A stretch of 64,000 nt of DNA from Piliocolobus tephrosceles (taxonomy: Eukaryota > Chordata > Mammalia > Primates > Cercopithecidae), in NCBI RefSeq assembly GCF_002776525.5, contig NC_045436.1:54600254-54664253 (forward strand). Direction: 5' to 3'. The notes below the pieces were generated by a model. It was not told where the DNA came from and searched no databases. It was given only the letters and a program-made list of their open reading frames with translations. The position numbers and the translations under genes were made by a program. Each line of letters begins with the position of its first letter. The first letter of the stretch is position 1. Below are positions 1 to 12,263 of this stretch, one piece after another.

Positions 1-70
1 CGAGCCAGTCGAAGGAGTGAATCCTTGGGGGGGAAGACTTTTATGGAGAATAAAAAGAAAATAACAAGAC
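1..70 (+). repeat. Left arm of a ~70-bp inverted repeat
   Basis: The reverse complement of this segment aligns to 966-1034 with about 10 mismatches and one 1-base gap (about 85% identity). The shared core includes TTTATTCTCCATAAAA and TTCACTCC. The alignment reaches the first base of the window, so the arm may continue outside. I do not recognise the family. It may be the terminal inverted repeat of a non-autonomous DNA element, or two opposed copies of one old repeat. Confidence 0.75.
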
Positions 71-965
71 CATAAAGACACATTACATGTTCACTTTATG
101 CATACTTTTCATTTTGACAACTGTTGATTAAGTACAAATTGTGAGAGATTATTATTGCTTGTAAAATGTATTCTCACATTTTAATAGGGGTTCACACTTT
201 GTAAATTGTATTTACATACATTACATCTTGTTAATACTTAATGTTATTCTGTAAAGTAGGAATTGTCATCTGCGAGTTTTAGGAGAGGAAATTGATATTC
301 TGCAAATTCAAGTTCAAATTAAAATTCATATGTCATATGTTCGATTACCAGAGAAATATGCAATTGCAAAATCATGGCAATATAGGCAGAGAGGAAAAGA
401 AATAATGATTTGGGATCTGATGTAATATTTTTCTATTTATATGGCAGTTGTTAGTATAGTTTATTCTGGTGTAGAAGCTAACTATCAGTACTCTAACTCT
501 GATAGCTGGTTCACAAATACTCAATTCAAAAATAACGTAGAGTCAGTTATTTAATCCAAATTTAGCTTATGAGATGTCAAATGGCTAAAATGCAAAGTAA
601 TCTGAGATTTCTAATCACCTCACCTAATTTTGCGGTTTAGAATATTAATTAAAAAGCATCAGATGACATATACTCTTTGTGTGTGTCCAGGGTTGGCGAG
701 TACTAGAGATGAAAGTAAGTCTCCTCATCCTAGACCCACATGAGAACATGGTAATTTGACTCACAAAAATGTTCTTGGAGCAAAGGTGAAGATAGCAAGT
801 TTAGTAACAATGTTAAGTGATTGCCTCAGAAAAAAAAAGTATCTCAAGTATAATGGAGAGGAAAGAGTAGTGTTAGTAAACCTAACAATGAAGAGATTTG
901 TTAGACTTGAAGAGATTAATGAGTCTTTAGTAATCCTAGGGCCAATGCTGATTCTCTTCCATCCA
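71..965. other. AT-rich spacer between inverted-repeat arms; no gene recognised
   Basis: The only ORF of note is 756-1052 (+), 98 codons. It has no recognisable domain, no codon-use signal, and its last third runs through the right inverted-repeat arm. It is more likely chance than coding. Confidence 0.5.
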
Positions 966-1034
966 GTCCGTTATTTTCCTTTTATTCTCCATAAAAATCC
1001 TCCCCGCAAAGGGTTCACTCCTTTGATTGGCTCC
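966..1034 (-). repeat. Right arm of the ~70-bp inverted repeat
   Basis: This is the partner of 1-70 in opposite orientation, about 0.9 kb away. It sits at the 3' end of a 98-codon ORF (756-1052) that resembles no family known to me. Divergence of about 15% between the arms suggests an old event. Confidence 0.75.
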
Positions 1035-2198
1035 AATGGTTTGTGTGTGTAATAAATAGATATTTTCAGACATTCATTAATTTTTTGAGTAAATTATAAC
1101 CTGAGTAATATCATACTATTTTCATAACTTTCTTTCAATTTTAGGAATATATTTATTTTCTTATTCTCTCGGTTTTGAAACATTGACATCATCTATAAAT
1201 TATTTTAGCTCACCTGTGATAATGTTATTCTACATATCCACTCCCTCTAATTATTTATTCAACTACATATATTAAGTTATATATAATACTTCATATTTAT
1301 TGTCATCATTAGAATTCAGGTCCTTCTCATTGCATACCTAATTGATAGTACATATATTCTAAATAATCTTCCTATTTCTAAACTTATACATCTCCCAAAT
1401 GTCTAATTTTGATTATACTTTCTATAGCACTGTACTGATCATATAACTTCCCTGCTAGAAAAATTTTGATAATTCCATATTGCACATGTAAAATGTATAA
1501 AAAATGACTTCATAACAATTGTGTTGTCACTGTTTTTCATGCCTTACTAGGGTAGTAATATTTGAGTATTTGTGTTGGCTTCTTAAAAATGTCAGGTTGA
1601 ATTTAGAACTTTAAAAAATGAAAGAAATAATTCAAAAAAGAAGAAATAAAGAAAGAAGAAAAGAAAAACTATTAGTTTAGGAGTTCATCTTAATCCACAT
1701 TCTTTTATCTCCATTTCAAGTCGTCATTCTGATACCTGTTGAGGTATAAACACTGCACCAAAGCAAGAACAGAGATTCTTCAATCCATTCATTTTATTCA
1801 CACCACATATATACGGTGCAAAAACATACATACATAGTTTAAGTAGACTTACAACTTCCACTCTTTCCCTCCCCCATGAGGCCAATTTGTATTGAATAAG
1901 AAAACAGATTATCAATTAATTTACATAAATTCTAAGATAAATTTTGTCACAAGACACACTGAAAATGAAATGGTCCGCTTGAGACATATTTAAAATGATG
2001 ATTACAAATACTCAAAATTACCATTTATACTATTTGGAAGAGATGAGAAATATCCCTATAAAACCTAGCTGAAAGTTCAGTTCAGTTCTTGAATGAGTAA
2101 AAACTCCCTTTAGAAAAATGTATACCCCAAATCACTCACTATATGGATACATTTTCTGAAACTGAATTATGAGTATACAAAAATGGTTTTAGAATGTA
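1035..2198. other. Unique-looking AT-rich DNA
   Basis: Apart from short A-rich runs (around 1620-1665), I see no repeat family or gene here. The 63-codon minus-strand ORF near 1724-1915 has no recognisable features. Confidence 0.5.
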
Positions 2199-2277
2199 TT
2201 AGGTTGACGTTAAAGTAATTGCAGTTTTTACCATTACTTTCAATGGCGAAACTGCAATTACTTTTGTGCCAACCTAA
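2199..2277. mobile_element. MADE1 MITE (Hsmar1/mariner-derived), palindromic
   Basis: This is a 79-bp near-perfect palindrome. It starts TTAGGTTG, ends CAACCTAA, and has arms containing AAAGTAATTGCAGTTTTTACC and its complement, the hallmark of primate MADE1 elements (about 80 bp, derived from Hsmar1 mariner). A TA dinucleotide precedes the left end, as expected of a mariner target. The right-hand TA has decayed to CG. MADE1 copies transcribed as RNA fold into hairpins and are the known source of the miR-548 family, so this copy could form such a hairpin. Expression cannot be inferred from sequence. Confidence 0.93.
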
Positions 2278-3168
2278 CGTAAATATCTTTGCATCAGACT
2301 CTAGCCATAGTAAAGATCTTAGTCATACCAACCAATTTCAACTTTTGTACTGTTAAGTTTTAAGCATTACTGCAGGAGTACTAAACATGAATCACATTTC
2401 TAAAAATAGATTTTTAGTTTTGTTGTCATTTTCTTCCAGTAATTGAAACAAAGCATGGACTATTTGGGTAATTTAGAACATAATGAGACAATAATCTAAT
2501 GACCAGCAAAGTTCAGTAAATGTTCTGATGCATCTCTTTACTTTCAGGAAATAATAAATAGTAAGCTAATTTTCCTTACAGTTAATTTTGAATATGAATA
2601 AAATATTAATATAATAATAAGCTGTAATGTAATATTACATAAAAGATAAATATAATTGAATGTATTTTTTCTTCATAGATAATATTTCTCAGTTGTCTCA
2701 AGGTTTAAATTTTTATTATCATAGAGATGGTGCTAAAAGACTATTTTAAAAGTTTCAAATTAAACTAAAAATGTGAGGAGTAAAACATGACCTGGCTAAA
2801 AATTAATAAGACAAAAAATGTTATAGTTCAAAATGTCATGTAAGGTCCTAAAAGTATAATTGTTTCAAAATATGTTTAATTAAACAGATATATGATATTT
2901 TTTCTTAAAAGTAAAATTTTGCATTCTTCATGTTGTTGTTCTCGTCATTTCTACTTTTACCTGTTCAAGTCAATGCTTTGGAAAAATATACACTACATTA
3001 TATGAACTAAATTGGCTTTATAACTATAACTATTTCATTACAGTGATAACTTCAAACATCTATTGGTCAGTACAGTTGTGTACATTATCTTTTGAGTCTT
3101 CTGAAAGGAAGTGAAAACTGAAGAATTTAAATATTCTTAGAGAATTCCTGACAAAAAGCTTACATTTC
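2278..3168. other. AT-rich DNA, nothing recognised
   Basis: The stretch is very A+T-rich with no ORF above 60 codons and no identifiable interspersed repeat. Confidence 0.5.
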
Positions 3169-3304
3169 GGCTGAGCCTGGTGGATCATGCTTGTAGCCCC
3201 GGCACTTTGGGAGGCCGAGGCTGGCAGATCACTTGAGGACAGCAGTTCGAGACCAGCTTGGCCAACATGGTGAAACCCTGCCTCTTCTAAAACTACAAAA
3301 ATGA
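3169..3304 (+). mobile_element. Partial Alu, left monomer only
   Basis: The segment reads GGCTGAGCCTGGTGG, then GGGAGGCCGAGG, GAGACCAGCTTGGCCAACATGG and the middle A-rich linker, where similarity stops. It is about 136 bp and has no right arm. Several CpG-derived changes suggest AluS/AluJ age. It could also be a free left Alu monomer (FLAM), but the linker resembles a truncated dimeric Alu. Confidence 0.85.
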
Positions 3305-4024
3305 GGCTGTATCACATAATAAAATTCATTCTCCGTATAAAGACACTTTATGCATGGCCTTAACTAACTTTTCCAGCCAAATCTTCCAATGTAGTCTTCA
3401 TTTAATGAGCTATTGGCAAGGAAGCAAGACAGAAACACATGAAACAATTGGTAAAAATGCATGAAAGTACAAACCATATTTACTGAATACCTTAGGAGAT
3501 ACAAACTCTAGTCGCCAATAGATTAATAGGCTAGAATAGTCAAAAGGTTTTTGGAAGACATTTAAATAATACCTTGAAAGGAAAGCAGGATACAAATTGG
3601 CTTATGGAAGAGGAATCACCTTTTCTGTGAGAAAACATTAAAGAAGGGGCAATTATGATCTGGACCTTGAATAATACTGAGATCAATCTGAATATGAGGT
3701 TGCATTAATACATGAATGTAAGTGGAATTAGAGTTTAAAAGGTAGTGGGAGAGCAGATTGTAGAAGACTACAAAATTAAATTACATGAGCTTTGATTGGT
3801 TATAAAAGTAGGACTATGAAAAGAAATCACATGTGGTTCTTTCTCCAAGTCTAATTGCACAATATTTAACTTTGCTCATTATCATATATTCAAAATAATT
3901 TCTTGAACTTCTGAAATACTTCATTAAATGTTGGACATCATTAAAACATTGAGCAATTTTGGAAAAATAAAATTCACGAGGCAGAAGCACAAGTCGTCTC
4001 AAGGGAAAGAAGTAACAATCGTTT
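3305..4024. other. Unique-looking DNA, nothing recognised
   Basis: Two minus-strand ORFs of about 61 codons (3410-3595, 3814-4002) have no recognisable features and are consistent with chance. Confidence 0.45.
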
Positions 4025-4108
4025 TTTCAACAAATACTTGTTGAGCAACCTTCTTGTAGTGGACACCATTCTCAGGAGTGCCAGGTACAAAACAGTAAGG
4101 AGTCTAAG
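4025..4108 (+). repeat. Possible L2-type LINE 3' fragment (degenerate)
   Basis: The pattern CAACAAATACTTGTTGAGCA, then ACACCATTCTCAGGAGTGCCAGG, then AAAACAGTAAGG resembles the mammalian-wide L2 3' end (a 'tgagcacc...ggcaccattctaggc...acaaaacag' pattern). It is strongly diverged and the family call is tentative. Confidence 0.35.
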
Positions 4109-5330
4109 AGACTATGGCCAACTGGGGAGTTCCTGCTTTGCTTAAACGTTCTCGGCTTATTTATTTATTTTAATCAAGAGTCGAACAAGACAGCTCTTGT
4201 AACTTTCCCTGTTGGCTTAACCTGACTCCTACCTGAATACATACCTGATCTGAATCTTCATTGCCCAGAGTGACCTGAGTTTTCTAGAGATTCAGAAGAA
4301 ATCTCTGTTCATAGAGATAAAAATTTTCATTGTTCAAATCTTTTCTTTCAAAACACTCTGAGGATTTCAGGTCATCAACATTGGCTTCTGGAAATATAGC
4401 ATGAAGAAAAGTTTGAGAAATAGTCAAACAGCTAATCACTTTGTTATTTTATCTTCTCAAAATATTACCATCTGTCAGTTGCTAAATGAAAAGCAAAGCT
4501 AATTTACACCTCTCTGAAATTTCTTTAATGTCAACAAGTCCTCTTTTCAAACAACTGCTGGGATCTTTCCTTAGTTATGGACACACTGAGTCTTTGAAAA
4601 GTGATCAGAAGAATTTCAGTTACTTTTAATTTCTGTCAAAATAGGAGGACGTAACATGAGAAGAGTATGAAGAAAAAAGTCATCATGTATTTTTCTCTTT
4701 AGGTATGTGCTTATTTGTAAAAATATTGAAAATAATTTAATGTGTCACCATTTAAATATAACCAGCTATAAGGAAATAGCAATTGACAGTTACAGTAGAA
4801 AACTAAAGAAGTTATTTCATACAAAATGATGTAAAACACATTATTATATTTTATATTTTATTTCATTATAGAGAGATGATACTAGTTCCCTGTGCAAGAT
4901 CTGCATGTATGCGAGTGTGTTTTATCAACAAAAAGAATGTTTAACAACTCTAATCACTGCTAAATAAGCTCTGAGGAAATTTAAATGTGACAAATATACA
5001 TATATTGACTTGATGTTTTACCTACATATATAATAGATATTCCAAACAAAGCTAAGAAGTTTCAATATCACCAAAATAATAACAAGAAACAGTATATGTA
5101 ATTAGAATAGCTCAATATATTTTCTGATTAATACAATTATTAAAAGTTTACAAGGTCAAATAATTAAGAGTTAAAAAACATTTTAGTAAATTTATTTCCT
5201 ACTTTTGTTAACTCATTTAAAGCAACAGAATGACATATTACTAGTTAGCAGATACAGGAGTAAGACTATTATTCTTATATTTCACTACTCAAGAATGTAT
5301 TACTTTCTGTCCCACTAACAAGGTTTATTA
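4109..5330. other. Unique-looking AT-rich DNA, nothing recognised
   Basis: There is no ORF over 60 codons and no repeat I can name. Confidence 0.45.
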
Positions 5331-5456
5331 TTCCCAAATGTGTTACCCTAGATAGGTCAAATAACTTGCTCAGGGTGTGACTGGTTAATTGTCATAGCTG
5401 TGAACTGAAGCTAACCCACCTGTTATGAACCTCAGCCTAATGCTCTTTGCACCAGA
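5331..5456 (+). repeat. MIR SINE fragment
   Basis: The ordered motifs AGGTCAAATAACTTGCTCAGGG, AGCTGTGAACTGAAGC and CCTAATGCTCTTTGCACCA follow the second half of the mammalian-wide MIR (gaggttaagtaacttgcccaagg... gagccgggattcgaacc... ctcttaacca). The copy is heavily diverged, as usual for this ancient tRNA-derived SINE. Confidence 0.6.
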
Positions 5457-6217
5457 TATGATTGATAGCAATATTTACACTTCCTCCATGCCATAGGAGA
5501 GTTCTTACAAAATTAACACATTTCCCTTCATACTGGTAGTACATTATTTCACCAAATGGGTGGAAAACTCAATAAAGAAATTAGAAAACCAATTAACTGT
5601 AGCTGCACGTGTAAATTGCCATTTACAATTGTGACGTCTGGTATTTAACTTATTGAAAAAAATATTTTCTTTGAAAATACTTAATTTCGTGTAAACAACA
5701 AAATCACAAAACTTTCATTATAATAAATTAACTACAGTTATGAAAATATGTAGATATAAATTATATGAACATACTATATGTATGTATAGGCAAAAATTGC
5801 CTGCAGTGTTAAAGACTCTACATATATAGGAAGACTCATGATATCAGTTTTTTAAAACTCTCTCAGACATATTTGTGACAATGTACTGCTAATGAGCAGA
5901 AAAGAAAGACATACATGATTTACACATAAAGTGGCTTTCTTTGCTTGAAGACTTGTAGAGTCCTTTGCTGACAAAATACTAGCAGAGGTATATACTCAGA
6001 TCAAATAGTTCCTGATTTTGCTCCTTCTCACATCTTAACAACTGGTGAATCCAGCTGGATTTATAAAGATAAATTATACCAACTAGAAGAATGAACTCCT
6101 TTTTCTTTCTGCTCGTTTAGCTTTACAGTAAAGTAAAAATGGCAAGTGGAAAGTTTCTGCTTTTAATTAACCAGATTCACAACTTCTTTCTTTTTGAAGT
6201 TCTCCTTTCTCAGGAGT

Positions 6218-6304
6218 CCCATTATAAGACACCCACCCATTATAAGAGGTCAGAGATAAGAAGCAAACCCATCCATTATAAGAGATCAGAGATAAGAAGC
6301 AAAA
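6218..6304 (+). repeat. 36-bp imperfect tandem repeat (about 2.5 copies)
   Basis: CATTATAAGAG-type units begin near 6220, 6238 and 6274. The last two are nearly identical over 33 bp (CCATTATAAGAG[G/A]TCAGAGATAAGAAGCAAA). The first is a half-unit at 18-bp spacing. A 36-bp period leaves the 61-codon ORF at 6139-6324 in frame, giving a repeated HYKRSEIRSK peptide, but no other coding evidence exists. Confidence 0.85.
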
Positions 6305-6309
6305 TTTTT

Positions 6310-8002
6310 CAAATCGTTTATTAGCTGTAATAGTGAAAGGGATGATCCCCGTTTCTTACCTTTTATTCCCATGTATGTGAAGCAAGGCTACACAGGGGTG
6401 ATATTATATACTGGCTATGATTTAAGGCATATAACAAATCTTGGAGAAAATTATCCTAAGCTTGAGGTGTGTCATCAAGCAGGTGCCATGACTTATCTTT
6501 TAGCCGGCCATTCTGTCATTTCATCAAGCCAGATACTTCTGGATGATGGGACTCATGATGAAAAATAGTAATTTATTTGTGTAAGAACCAAATGATTTGT
6601 TACAATAAATTAATTTTGTAACAAATTCCTTTGCTATAAAAAAGACCCTAGTGAAATGCCTAGAAGCCAAATCTTAGATGAAGATTCTTGTTAAATTAAT
6701 GTATATAATAAATTACTCAAGAAGGGCAGTTAGAATAGCGGGGAAGAAAGCTAAGCACAGGACCGCTGAAATCTAGCTTCAGTTTCATCACATGGGGAGG
6801 GTAAGGAGCAAGAAAGGAGCTACAGAGATTTTTTTCTTCTCAAGGAAGAGGGTGGTCCATTTTAGCTCATACAAGTCTATCACTGGGTGATATCAATTCT
6901 CCAGATAGTGAGAAAGCTATTAGTTATTAGCAGCCAATCCTGATAACGCCCAGGGATGTATACCCTGTCCTAGTGAAGAGAATTGAGGATGGAACCAGCA
7001 GTGTCCACTGCAGAATTGATGTTGTCTGAGATGCCTGGAGCTGGATAAAGAATACAGAAGTCCAATTATGTCAACACCAATGGGCATCAAAAGCAAATCT
7101 ATACCTGAAACATGTTTTCCCCTGTGATGACAAAGTTCTGACCCTCTATGATTAAAGGGGTTCAATACAATTACCCAGTTAATACATTGTTATTAGCTGG
7201 GAATTGTTACCGTCTTAGGAGTTCAGCATTGAGTTCTAATTTTCACAGCAATAGTTGTAGCCAGATCATGGTAAGGAAAACACCATGTTATTTTGTCTGC
7301 CATGGAGAGATTTTTAGACAACCAATTATTGAAAACCTCCTTCTATGTAGATAAATTTTGGATGAAATGTGCAACATATTGTGAAGGAGCAACTTTCCGT
7401 AAAGAAGGAATGAGCACTTATTATTTCAGCTTAAGAAATATAGAAAATTAGGTTTATTTTAAGCATACCAATTTAATATCAAAAATATTAGAATAAATAT
7501 AATGAATTTTTGAACATATTGTAATTCAAGAATGCAAGTCACCATTATGTTAGTGGTACATACCACTCATCCATTTGAGGGAATAATTACCTAGTGAAAT
7601 GATACACTATTAAAAGCCACAAAGATGACATCTCAAAGAAGTTGGGTTACTTAGCATTGCATTTTATAAAAGGAAACTGTCAGTCTGTTAATACAGGTTT
7701 CTATAAGTTCTCCAGAGGAAAAATAGCTCCCCAAATAATTGATCCTCACAAAGAGAGTTTTGTCTTTATTGGATTCTGTTAGAAATACCTCTATGAGGCT
7801 AGATTTAACCTGAATTAAAATATGAACACAAACTTTTTATTTAATTTCATTTATATGAGATCATACAATGAAATGTCCAATTATAATTCACGATACTTAT
7901 TTTATTCCAAGTATGTATTTTCACTGATTACAAATGTAAAGCATCTTTATGAGATAAATTTGTAAATTTCAGAGAAAAAACAACCACACTTCTACCAAGT
8001 TT
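6310..8002. other. Unique DNA with no gene identified
   Basis: The GC content around 6900-7170 is a little higher than the surroundings. Short ORFs occur on both strands (6371-6568 +, 6920-7165 -, 7148-7354 +), but I recognise no domain, exon structure or repeat. A decayed retroviral or retrogene fragment is possible and cannot be judged by eye. Confidence 0.4.
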
Positions 8003-8330
8003 GTGTCTTGGTTTGGACTCCTATACAAGATATCAAAGATTAAGTGGCTTATAAACAGAAATGTATTTCTCACAGTTTCAGAGGCTGAAAGTCGGAGATC
8101 AAACAGGTTAGTTCTTCTGAGTGACCTCTTCCCGCTTGCAGATTCCTGACTTCCTACTCTATCCTCTCCTGGCAGAAAGATAATGAGAAAACCCCTGAGG
8201 TTTCCTTTTTAAGGGTGCTAATCCTACTCATGAGGACTCCAACCTCACGCCATCACACTAGGGGAAAATATTTCGATTTGTGAATTTGTAGGTGGGAAAA
8301 ACATTTATCTACAACAATTAGCCACTATTA
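8003..8330 (-). mobile_element. MLT1-type LTR (ERVL-MaLR), diverged
   Basis: Read on the plus strand, it begins TGTCTTGGTTTGGACTCCTA, continues AAGTGGCTTATAAACAGAAATG and TATTTCTCACAGTTTCAGAGGCTG, and ends in an AAGGGTGCTAATCCTA/CATGAGGACTCC block. This is the reverse complement of the MLT1 LTR layout, whose sense strand carries the AATAAA near its 3' end. MLT1 belongs to the non-coding MaLR group of ancient endogenous retroviral LTRs. The right end is poorly conserved. Confidence 0.72.
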
Positions 8331-11300
8331 GGACCCATCTGCTCCCTCTACTAGGCTCCATATAGTTTCAAAGACTGAGAAATATAACTATTCAGAGTTG
8401 CTTTCAGCTTGGTTTATTATTAAATCACAGTAAGCAGTGAAAAGAAATTATTCAAGATTGAAGACATGAAAAGGTGGTTCTAGGTTTTGTATTTTCTATT
8501 TTTCATCTTCAGAAAATAGGACTAAAATTCAGTAGATTTGACTGTCGTTTCAGAGAGTCTAATAGACACAGACGCCTAAATTCCCCAGCTTCCCAGAAAC
8601 TTTAATTTCATTTTAGTTTCAATGAATAGCTGAGTCAGGACTATTTAAAGAACATCATATTGTGCTATAAAGATGTTTTTCTATTTTGTTTCTCATGATA
8701 TTATCAGGTTCTTAGGCGTTTCGGTGTCATAGGCTTGATGGTAGCCTAACATACTAAGCAGTGTCCACTTATTTGCCATCTGTACAATACATATGTAATT
8801 ATTTATGTACAAATTATATACTTTACATATGTATCCAAGTATATATTATATTCATATTTCTATATATCTTTATTCATTTGTAATTATTAATATGTGTTTT
8901 CTCTTGGCATTTTTCTTCAATTACACTTTGATTGCACATCAGTTATGAATCATCCACTATAGATTCAGAAAATAGAGGTTAAAGCTACTTGAAAAAAAGT
9001 TACAATTCATTAGTATAAATATAAAGAAAAAGGGGTATAGACATAAAGATATTGTAAGGTGAAATACTTCAATTGTAGACCAAGAGGGAGATACAGAGAA
9101 AGAGAGAGAGAGGTGGGGAGAAGGTGAAAGGGAGAGAGAAAGAAAATTATTCATGAGGTCAAAACAAAGCTATATCAAGAGTAAGAAGCATCTGATCCAC
9201 CACCTGCAAACTAGGAGAAATTCAATGTGAACCAGTTATCCTATGCTGCTTGACCAAGGCCACCAATCTACAGTGGCTCTTATATCTTGATAAATCTTAA
9301 GCAGTGCACGTCTTTACATAAGACTTCTTTTGATTTCCCTGCGACCTCCCATCATGCTTTTAGTATAGTAAATCGTTGTACTCTTGAAACAATGTAATTA
9401 GAATTAGTAAAAATTTCCACATCTAACAACGATGGAAATAGAGAGCCAGCACAAATTTCCTACAGCTTGAAAAGTACTGCAAACCACCAGTCCTGTTTAT
9501 ATATTAGCATATTTACTTATATTTACATATATTTTAATTTCATTAAAACATCTCTATATCCAAATTTATAAATGTTTCTTTCCTCTATATAATTCTGTAT
9601 TATGAATGTTTTCTATGCCATAATATTTCCTGGAATTCTTTAGCTGATGGCATAGGAGACAATCGTTAAGGAATGCTGAATACAATGCCTGCACCCCTTG
9701 CTCATGAGCCCTGCTTCCCCAGAAAGCCTCAGATGTCACACCGTGCTGAGAAAGAAAACAGCCCTTGTGGCCCCAAGTGATCCTACCTTTGTTTGATCTC
9801 CAATTGTAATATTCATTAAATTCATTTCCAATTTTGTTGCTTTTCTAAATTAGGATATCATATGATAAAGGCAGTTTACTTTCACGTTCATGCAGACATC
9901 TCATTTATTTTGAGGGATATAAATTTGAGTAAAAGAACATAAATACTTCTAGATAATTAATAAATACCCTTAAAATCATACAACATTTTTTCTCTCATTC
10001 ATCACTCTATCCCATATTCCATTATGACATTCACTATTTCTCACTTTTTCTGTAATAACCTATTTTTATTAAAAATTGATATGCATTATGGTTATAATTT
10101 CATCTGCAGTAAGATTTAAATATATATATATATACACACAAAGTTACTCGACATTGTCTTCTGGAAACTTTTCCTTCGGTTGCACTGTTCTGTTTTTATG
10201 ATTTGGCTTTTTAAAAGCACTTTATAAATTTAGAATATTAGCTACTTCTGTTAGGCATTTAGAGATTCTTCAGTTTGCCAGTTACTTTTAAATTTTATGT
10301 GCATTTTATTGAAATATTTATATATTCAAACCTCTAGCTCCTTTTACAAGTTATTTAGAGTCCTTTCTCATGCCAACATAATTAAATAATATGTCTGTCT
10401 TAATTTTTTAATTTAAATTTCATCTCTTCTTAAACTCATTAATTCGTCTATAGCCAATTTTACTTTTATAGTGTGATCAATAAGTTTCCCCAGTACTATT
10501 TATTTAATAAACTATTATTTAATCATGAATTAAAATTTTATTATATAATAAATGTATGTATATATATATTTGTTTAAATTTTGGTCATACATTTATTCCA
10601 TATTTTCTGTTGTTTTGTCTATGTCACTATATATGCTAAATGTTAATTTTAAGTACCACAAATTACTCAATAACTCAAACAATTCAGTCATGTATTACAC
10701 TGCTTTTAATTTTTAACATGAATGTGTATGTGAAAGTATGTGTGTGTATGTATGTTATATATTTATTTTTATACATTTTAATATTTATCTATTATATATC
10801 CATGAATTTGTATATGTATATATATTTAGAATCGCTACATCAGGATCTATTCCAAAAGCATAGATTGCAATTTAAATGACATCACAACTTCAAAATAATT
10901 TGGAAGTATTGGTATTTTTGTAAAATTAAATCTTATCCATAACGAAATATTTATGTTTCTTCATAAATATAATTTTTGTTTTTCTTTCTTAATAAAGCTT
11001 TGAATCTCACTTTTACCCCTACATATCATTATTTAAATTTATTAATTTTTCATCTTATTTACTTTACTATATATTCGCCTTACTGGAGTAATTCTTACAG
11101 AACCACTCCTTGAGAAGAATATGCATTAAGCTTTAAATTCTTAAATATGTAACGAACAAAAATACAAAAATCATTGATTTTGCTTCTCCCATTATAGAAA
11201 CTTCTGAGACTAAAGGGCTATGGATTATTAATTATTTTTTGTACAAGATAAAATCTAGCACACTAGGAGCTTAAACCCATGTAGGACATGGGATCAAGTA

Positions 11301-12263
11301 AAGTTAGAAGTTAATAATAGCCAGAAAACAAGTCTATATAGAATCTGAGGCTAGATTTTTTAATTTTTAACTATCTTTAATATGATTTAGGTCTTTAAAT
11401 TTTTGTTGTGCCTACCTTTATATTTTTTATTTGAATCAATTGCTACTTGAACCTATTTATACAAATATGTATAAATAAAAGTGAATAATACAAGGATTAA
11501 TTTAATTTTAAGAAGTATGTGAATAAATAAAAAACAAATAGTATTTATTAAACAAGCATGTGCTGGCAATTTCACTGTATGTATGATATAAAAATGTATG
11601 CAAAATTTCACAAATGATACGATATTTTTTATTTCAATTGCAATTATGTTAAATTGCTTTGTATTCAGGATCTTCACATGATCAAAGAATATAGCACTTC
11701 TAGAAAATTTAAATCAAATTTGATGGCTTAGCATATCAAGACGATAGCTCTCTACTGTATCTCATGTCAGAAATTGCTTAAATAAACTTCTAAAAACTAT
11801 AATAGCTTATGCAGTATCCAAACGTATATGATTTTAATAGTTTTGTTATTAAACAGGATATCAGATTGTATTATGATAACTTCATCTGGTTTTGTCCTTT
11901 ACCAGAGTAGGGTATGTTTAATATGTTTGCAATTAAAAATATGTTTTATTGCAAAATCAAGTGAATGTTGCTCAGTTATTGTTATTAAATTTGTGGATGT
12001 CTATGCTAGCTAAGGTTTCCAAATGTTTGCATTATGATTACAAGACACAAAATAAATAACTGGGAAATTTTATGAAGTTGAGTAAGAAAAAGTAAAAATC
12101 AAGACATCAGATAAGAGATAAATGGTTAAAGGTCATTTTGTGGGACACCCACCAATGCTTTTCAGAAAGTAAGTGTAAGTGACATTCTACATTGTATTGA
12201 TTAAGTTTTTACTATAGCTGACATTTTTTCTTACATTTTCTTTATAAACAGCTCCAACAATCC
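8331..12263. other. Long AT-rich unique stretch with simple repeats
   Basis: It contains a GA-rich tract (about 9085-9150), TA/CA runs (10116-10140, 10555-10570, 10735-10830) and ordinary AT-rich DNA. ORFs of 61-79 codons here are low-complexity and chance-like. I see no gene. Confidence 0.5.
9085..9150 (+). repeat. GA-rich low-complexity tract
   Basis: This is a purine tract of AGAGAGAGAG and GGGAGAGAGAAAG blocks. It produces a serine/leucine-rich spurious ORF on the complementary strand. Confidence 0.8.

Noticed and set aside
756..1052. 98-codon ORF (longest outside known repeats in the first 20 kb)
   Set aside because: It has no recognisable domain, no splice or promoter context, and its end runs through an inverted-repeat arm. 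In AT-rich DNA such a length is expected by chance.
6371..6568. 65-codon ORF resembling retroviral-like text
   Set aside because: No motif could be matched confidently; left as unassigned unique DNA.
6900..7170. Protein-like segment suggesting a decayed retrogene or exon
   Set aside because: Slightly higher GC and plausible peptide in one frame, but a stop interrupts it and I recognise no family. There is no poly-A tail or splice sites to support a retrogene.
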